Source: Flavobacteriales bacterium (GTDB lineage Bacteria; Bacteroidota; Bacteroidia; Flavobacteriales_D; Crocinitomicaceae). Taken from it: a stretch of DNA of 8,100 nt. Positions within the stretch are counted from its first letter, which is position 1. Every line of letters starts with the position of its first letter. Below, piece by piece: positions 7,111 through 8,100 of the stretch. Made by a program: the position numbers and the translations under genes. A model generated the notes under the pieces. The model made no database searches. It saw only the letters and a list, made by a program, of their open reading frames with translations, and was not told the origin of the DNA. The stretch covers positions 1-8,100 of the forward strand of contig JABJEE010000083.1 in NCBI GenBank assembly GCA_018665005.1, written 5' to 3'.

Positions 7111-7148
7111 CAAATATAGCATTATACTTTACCTGCATGACGCGTCAA
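7111..7148 (-). promoter_or_regulatory. parE: Promoter region of parE-parC with two overlapping candidate elements
   Basis: On the minus strand, TTGACG (7148-7143) and TATAAT (7126-7121) are separated by 16 bases, a near-perfect classic sigma70 arrangement. TATATTTG (7118-7111) directly follows and matches the Bacteroidota -7 consensus TAnnTTTG. Either would start transcription close to 7105-7114, leaving a short leader of about 25-30 bases before the parE ATG. A weak inverted repeat (TGTTTG/CAAACA, 7112-7095) lies in that leader. No convincing TTTG -33 element sits at the preferred distance from TATATTTG. Confidence 0.5.
7138..7147. promoter_or_regulatory. 10-bp palindrome overlapping the parE -35 region, possible operator
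   Basis: TGACGCGTCA is a perfect 10-bp palindrome and locally GC-rich compared with the AT-rich flanks. It covers most of the TTGACG element of the candidate parE promoter, a position where a bound dimer would block RNA polymerase. Perfect 10-mers do arise by chance, so the regulatory role is only an inference from its location. Confidence 0.3.
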
Positions 7149-7190
7149 CGCTGGATTTATGAACGATAAGTAGTTGAAAATCAGAAAATA

Positions 7191-8051
7191 TTACTTTTCG
7201 AGTTTATTTCTCCAATATTCATTTAGAGAAATAATAAGTTTTCTTGCAACAGTATTAGAGAATTTCTTTGTGCGATATGTCCCTATCCAATTCACTCCTC
7301 TAATCGCATTGGTAATAAAAACCTCATCGGCAGCCAATAGATTTTGAGGCAAGATAGAACACTCATAAACCTTAATGCCACTATTTAAGGCAAGATTAAT
7401 TACCTGCATACGCATCGTTCCCGCCAAACATCCTTCATCAAGACCAGGCGTATACAAAACACCATTACTTACTACGAACACGTTACTCGATGACGTTTCT
7501 AAGATGTTTCCTTTTACATCACTTAAAAACAAATCATCTAGGTTTTTTTCTTTGGCAGAAAGAGCAGCCATTACGTATCCCAAACAAGATTTGGTTTTAT
7601 AATTTGAAAGAAAATTCTTGTGCAACTTGATATCAGAATATATATCTACCTCCAAACCTTTTGCATTGAGTTCAAAATAATTTGAATTGTATCCTTCCAC
7701 TTCGATGTAAAAATTACTTTCGTTTGAATCAGGAAGATAGGTGCCCCCCACTTCCCTATCAATGGACAGACGACATTTACCCCCCTTTAAAATTGATGAT
7801 TTCTCAAGTAGCTCAATAATACGTTCTTCAAAAAAATCATTGTTGTAAAAGTCGGGCGTTTTTATTCCTAAAACCTTGGCTCCTTTAAGCAACCTAGACA
7901 CATGGTTTTCGACATTAATCGGTTTACCATTCATTATCCGAATGGACTCAAAAACCCCATCACCATATAAATAGGCCCTGTTTTTAGGCATAATCGTTGG
8001 AGACGAATCCGGTAAAATAACACCATTATTATTAATGTAACATACTCCCAT
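7191..8051 (-). CDS. Class IV PLP-dependent aminotransferase/lyase, probably 4-amino-4-deoxychorismate lyase-like
   Basis: This is a fold-type IV PLP enzyme of 286 residues, the usual length for PabC, D-amino-acid and branched-chain aminotransferases. DGVFESIR (31-38) matches the family's conserved N-terminal motif. K152 in NYKTKS aligns with the PLP Schiff-base lysine. ETSSSNVF (185-192) is the conserved PLP-proximal motif, and GTMR at 211-214 fits the phosphate-binding turn. EVFITNAIRG (243-252) resembles PabC-type lyases, which make 4-aminobenzoate for folate, more than branched-chain enzymes. Substrate assignment in this superfamily from sequence alone is unreliable, so no gene symbol is given. 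The ATG lies 2 bases after the stop of an upstream frame, with the same TAA-TT-ATG junction as parE/parC, suggesting an operon with the upstream gene. No terminator is visible before parE. Confidence 0.85.
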   Translation of the reverse strand: MGVCYINNNGVILPDSSPTIMPKNRAYLYGDGVFESIRIMNGKPINVENHVSRLLKGAKVLGIKTPDFYNNDFFEERIIELLEKSSILKGGKCRLSIDREVGGTYLPDSNESNFYIEVEGYNSNYFELNAKGLEVDIYSDIKLHKNFLSNYKTKSCLGYVMAALSAKEKNLDDLFLSDVKGNILETSSSNVFVVSNGVLYTPGLDEGCLAGTMRMQVINLALNSGIKVYECSILPQNLLAADEVFITNAIRGVNWIGTYRTKKFSNTVARKLIISLNEYWRNKLEK

Positions 8052-8053
8052 AA

Positions 8054-8100
8054 TTATTCAAAAATACGAAGAAACTCTACTCCTTTATTCGGGTCTATCA
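8054..8100 (-). CDS. C-terminal end of an unidentified upstream gene
   Basis: One minus-strand frame is open from the window edge and encodes IDPNKGVEFLRIFE before a TAA, 2 bases upstream of the aminotransferase ATG. The other two frames contain stops within the same 49 bases. The tight TAA-TT-ATG spacing is identical to the parE/parC junction and argues that this is a real gene end in an operon. Fourteen residues are too few to identify the product. Confidence 0.45.
   Translation of the reverse strand, partial: IDPNKGVEFLRIFE

Noticed and set aside
7375..7602. Plus-strand open frame of 75 codons opposite the aminotransferase
   Set aside because: It is antisense to conserved PLP-enzyme motifs and has no domain or start signal of its own.
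8059..8066. TATTTTTG on the minus strand as a promoter for the aminotransferase
   Set aside because: It matches TAnnTTTG but lies only 7 bases from the ATG and inside the apparent end of the upstream gene. A leaderless start there is less likely than co-transcription.

Overview
The window is AT-rich DNA from a member of the Bacteroidota, most likely a flavobacteria-like lineage. Three things point there: a secreted protein with a SprB-type repeat and Ig-like domains (the kind exported by type IX secretion), a ParE/ParC pair of the Bacteroidota type (for example HPHGDASIGDALV in ParC), and candidate promoters of the TAnnTTTG form with no clear Shine-Dalgarno sequences. All genes lie on the minus strand, so the transcription order runs from the right edge to the left.

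Right edge (8100 to 7191): the last 14 codons of an unidentified gene stop 2 bases before a class IV PLP-dependent aminotransferase or lyase, probably PabC-like (4-amino-4-deoxychorismate lyase). A 108-base gap follows, holding a sigma70-like promoter candidate (TTGACG, 16 bases, TATAAT), an overlapping TATATTTG element and a 10-bp palindrome across the -35 region.

Centre (7082 to 2308): parE and parC, the two subunits of DNA topoisomerase IV, form a two-gene unit with a 2-base TAA-TT-ATG junction. Every expected catalytic motif is present: the GHKL ATPase and TOPRIM motifs in ParE, and the active-site tyrosine in ParC. ParC carries an unusually long, charged, apparently disordered C-terminal tail of about 115 residues. 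The tail ends exactly in QMKLF, which fits the consensus for binding the DNA polymerase sliding clamp (QLxLF). This is the most interesting observation in the window, because it suggests a physical tether between topoisomerase IV and the replication clamp.

Left part (2307 to 1): an intergenic stretch of about 200 bases contains a perfect 9+1+9 palindrome, a small directional terminator-like hairpin and a candidate promoter. It is followed by the N-terminal 703 residues of a large secreted modular protein that runs off the left edge. This gene seems to start at TTG. It has a signal peptide, an N-terminal extracellular domain with a GGWTIVVVY motif, a DUF11-like module, an Ig/PKD-like module and a SprB-like repeat.

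The topoisomerase genes are a housekeeping module. The surface protein is unrelated in function and appears to be a separate transcription unit. I see no mobile element, CRISPR array, rRNA or tRNA gene.
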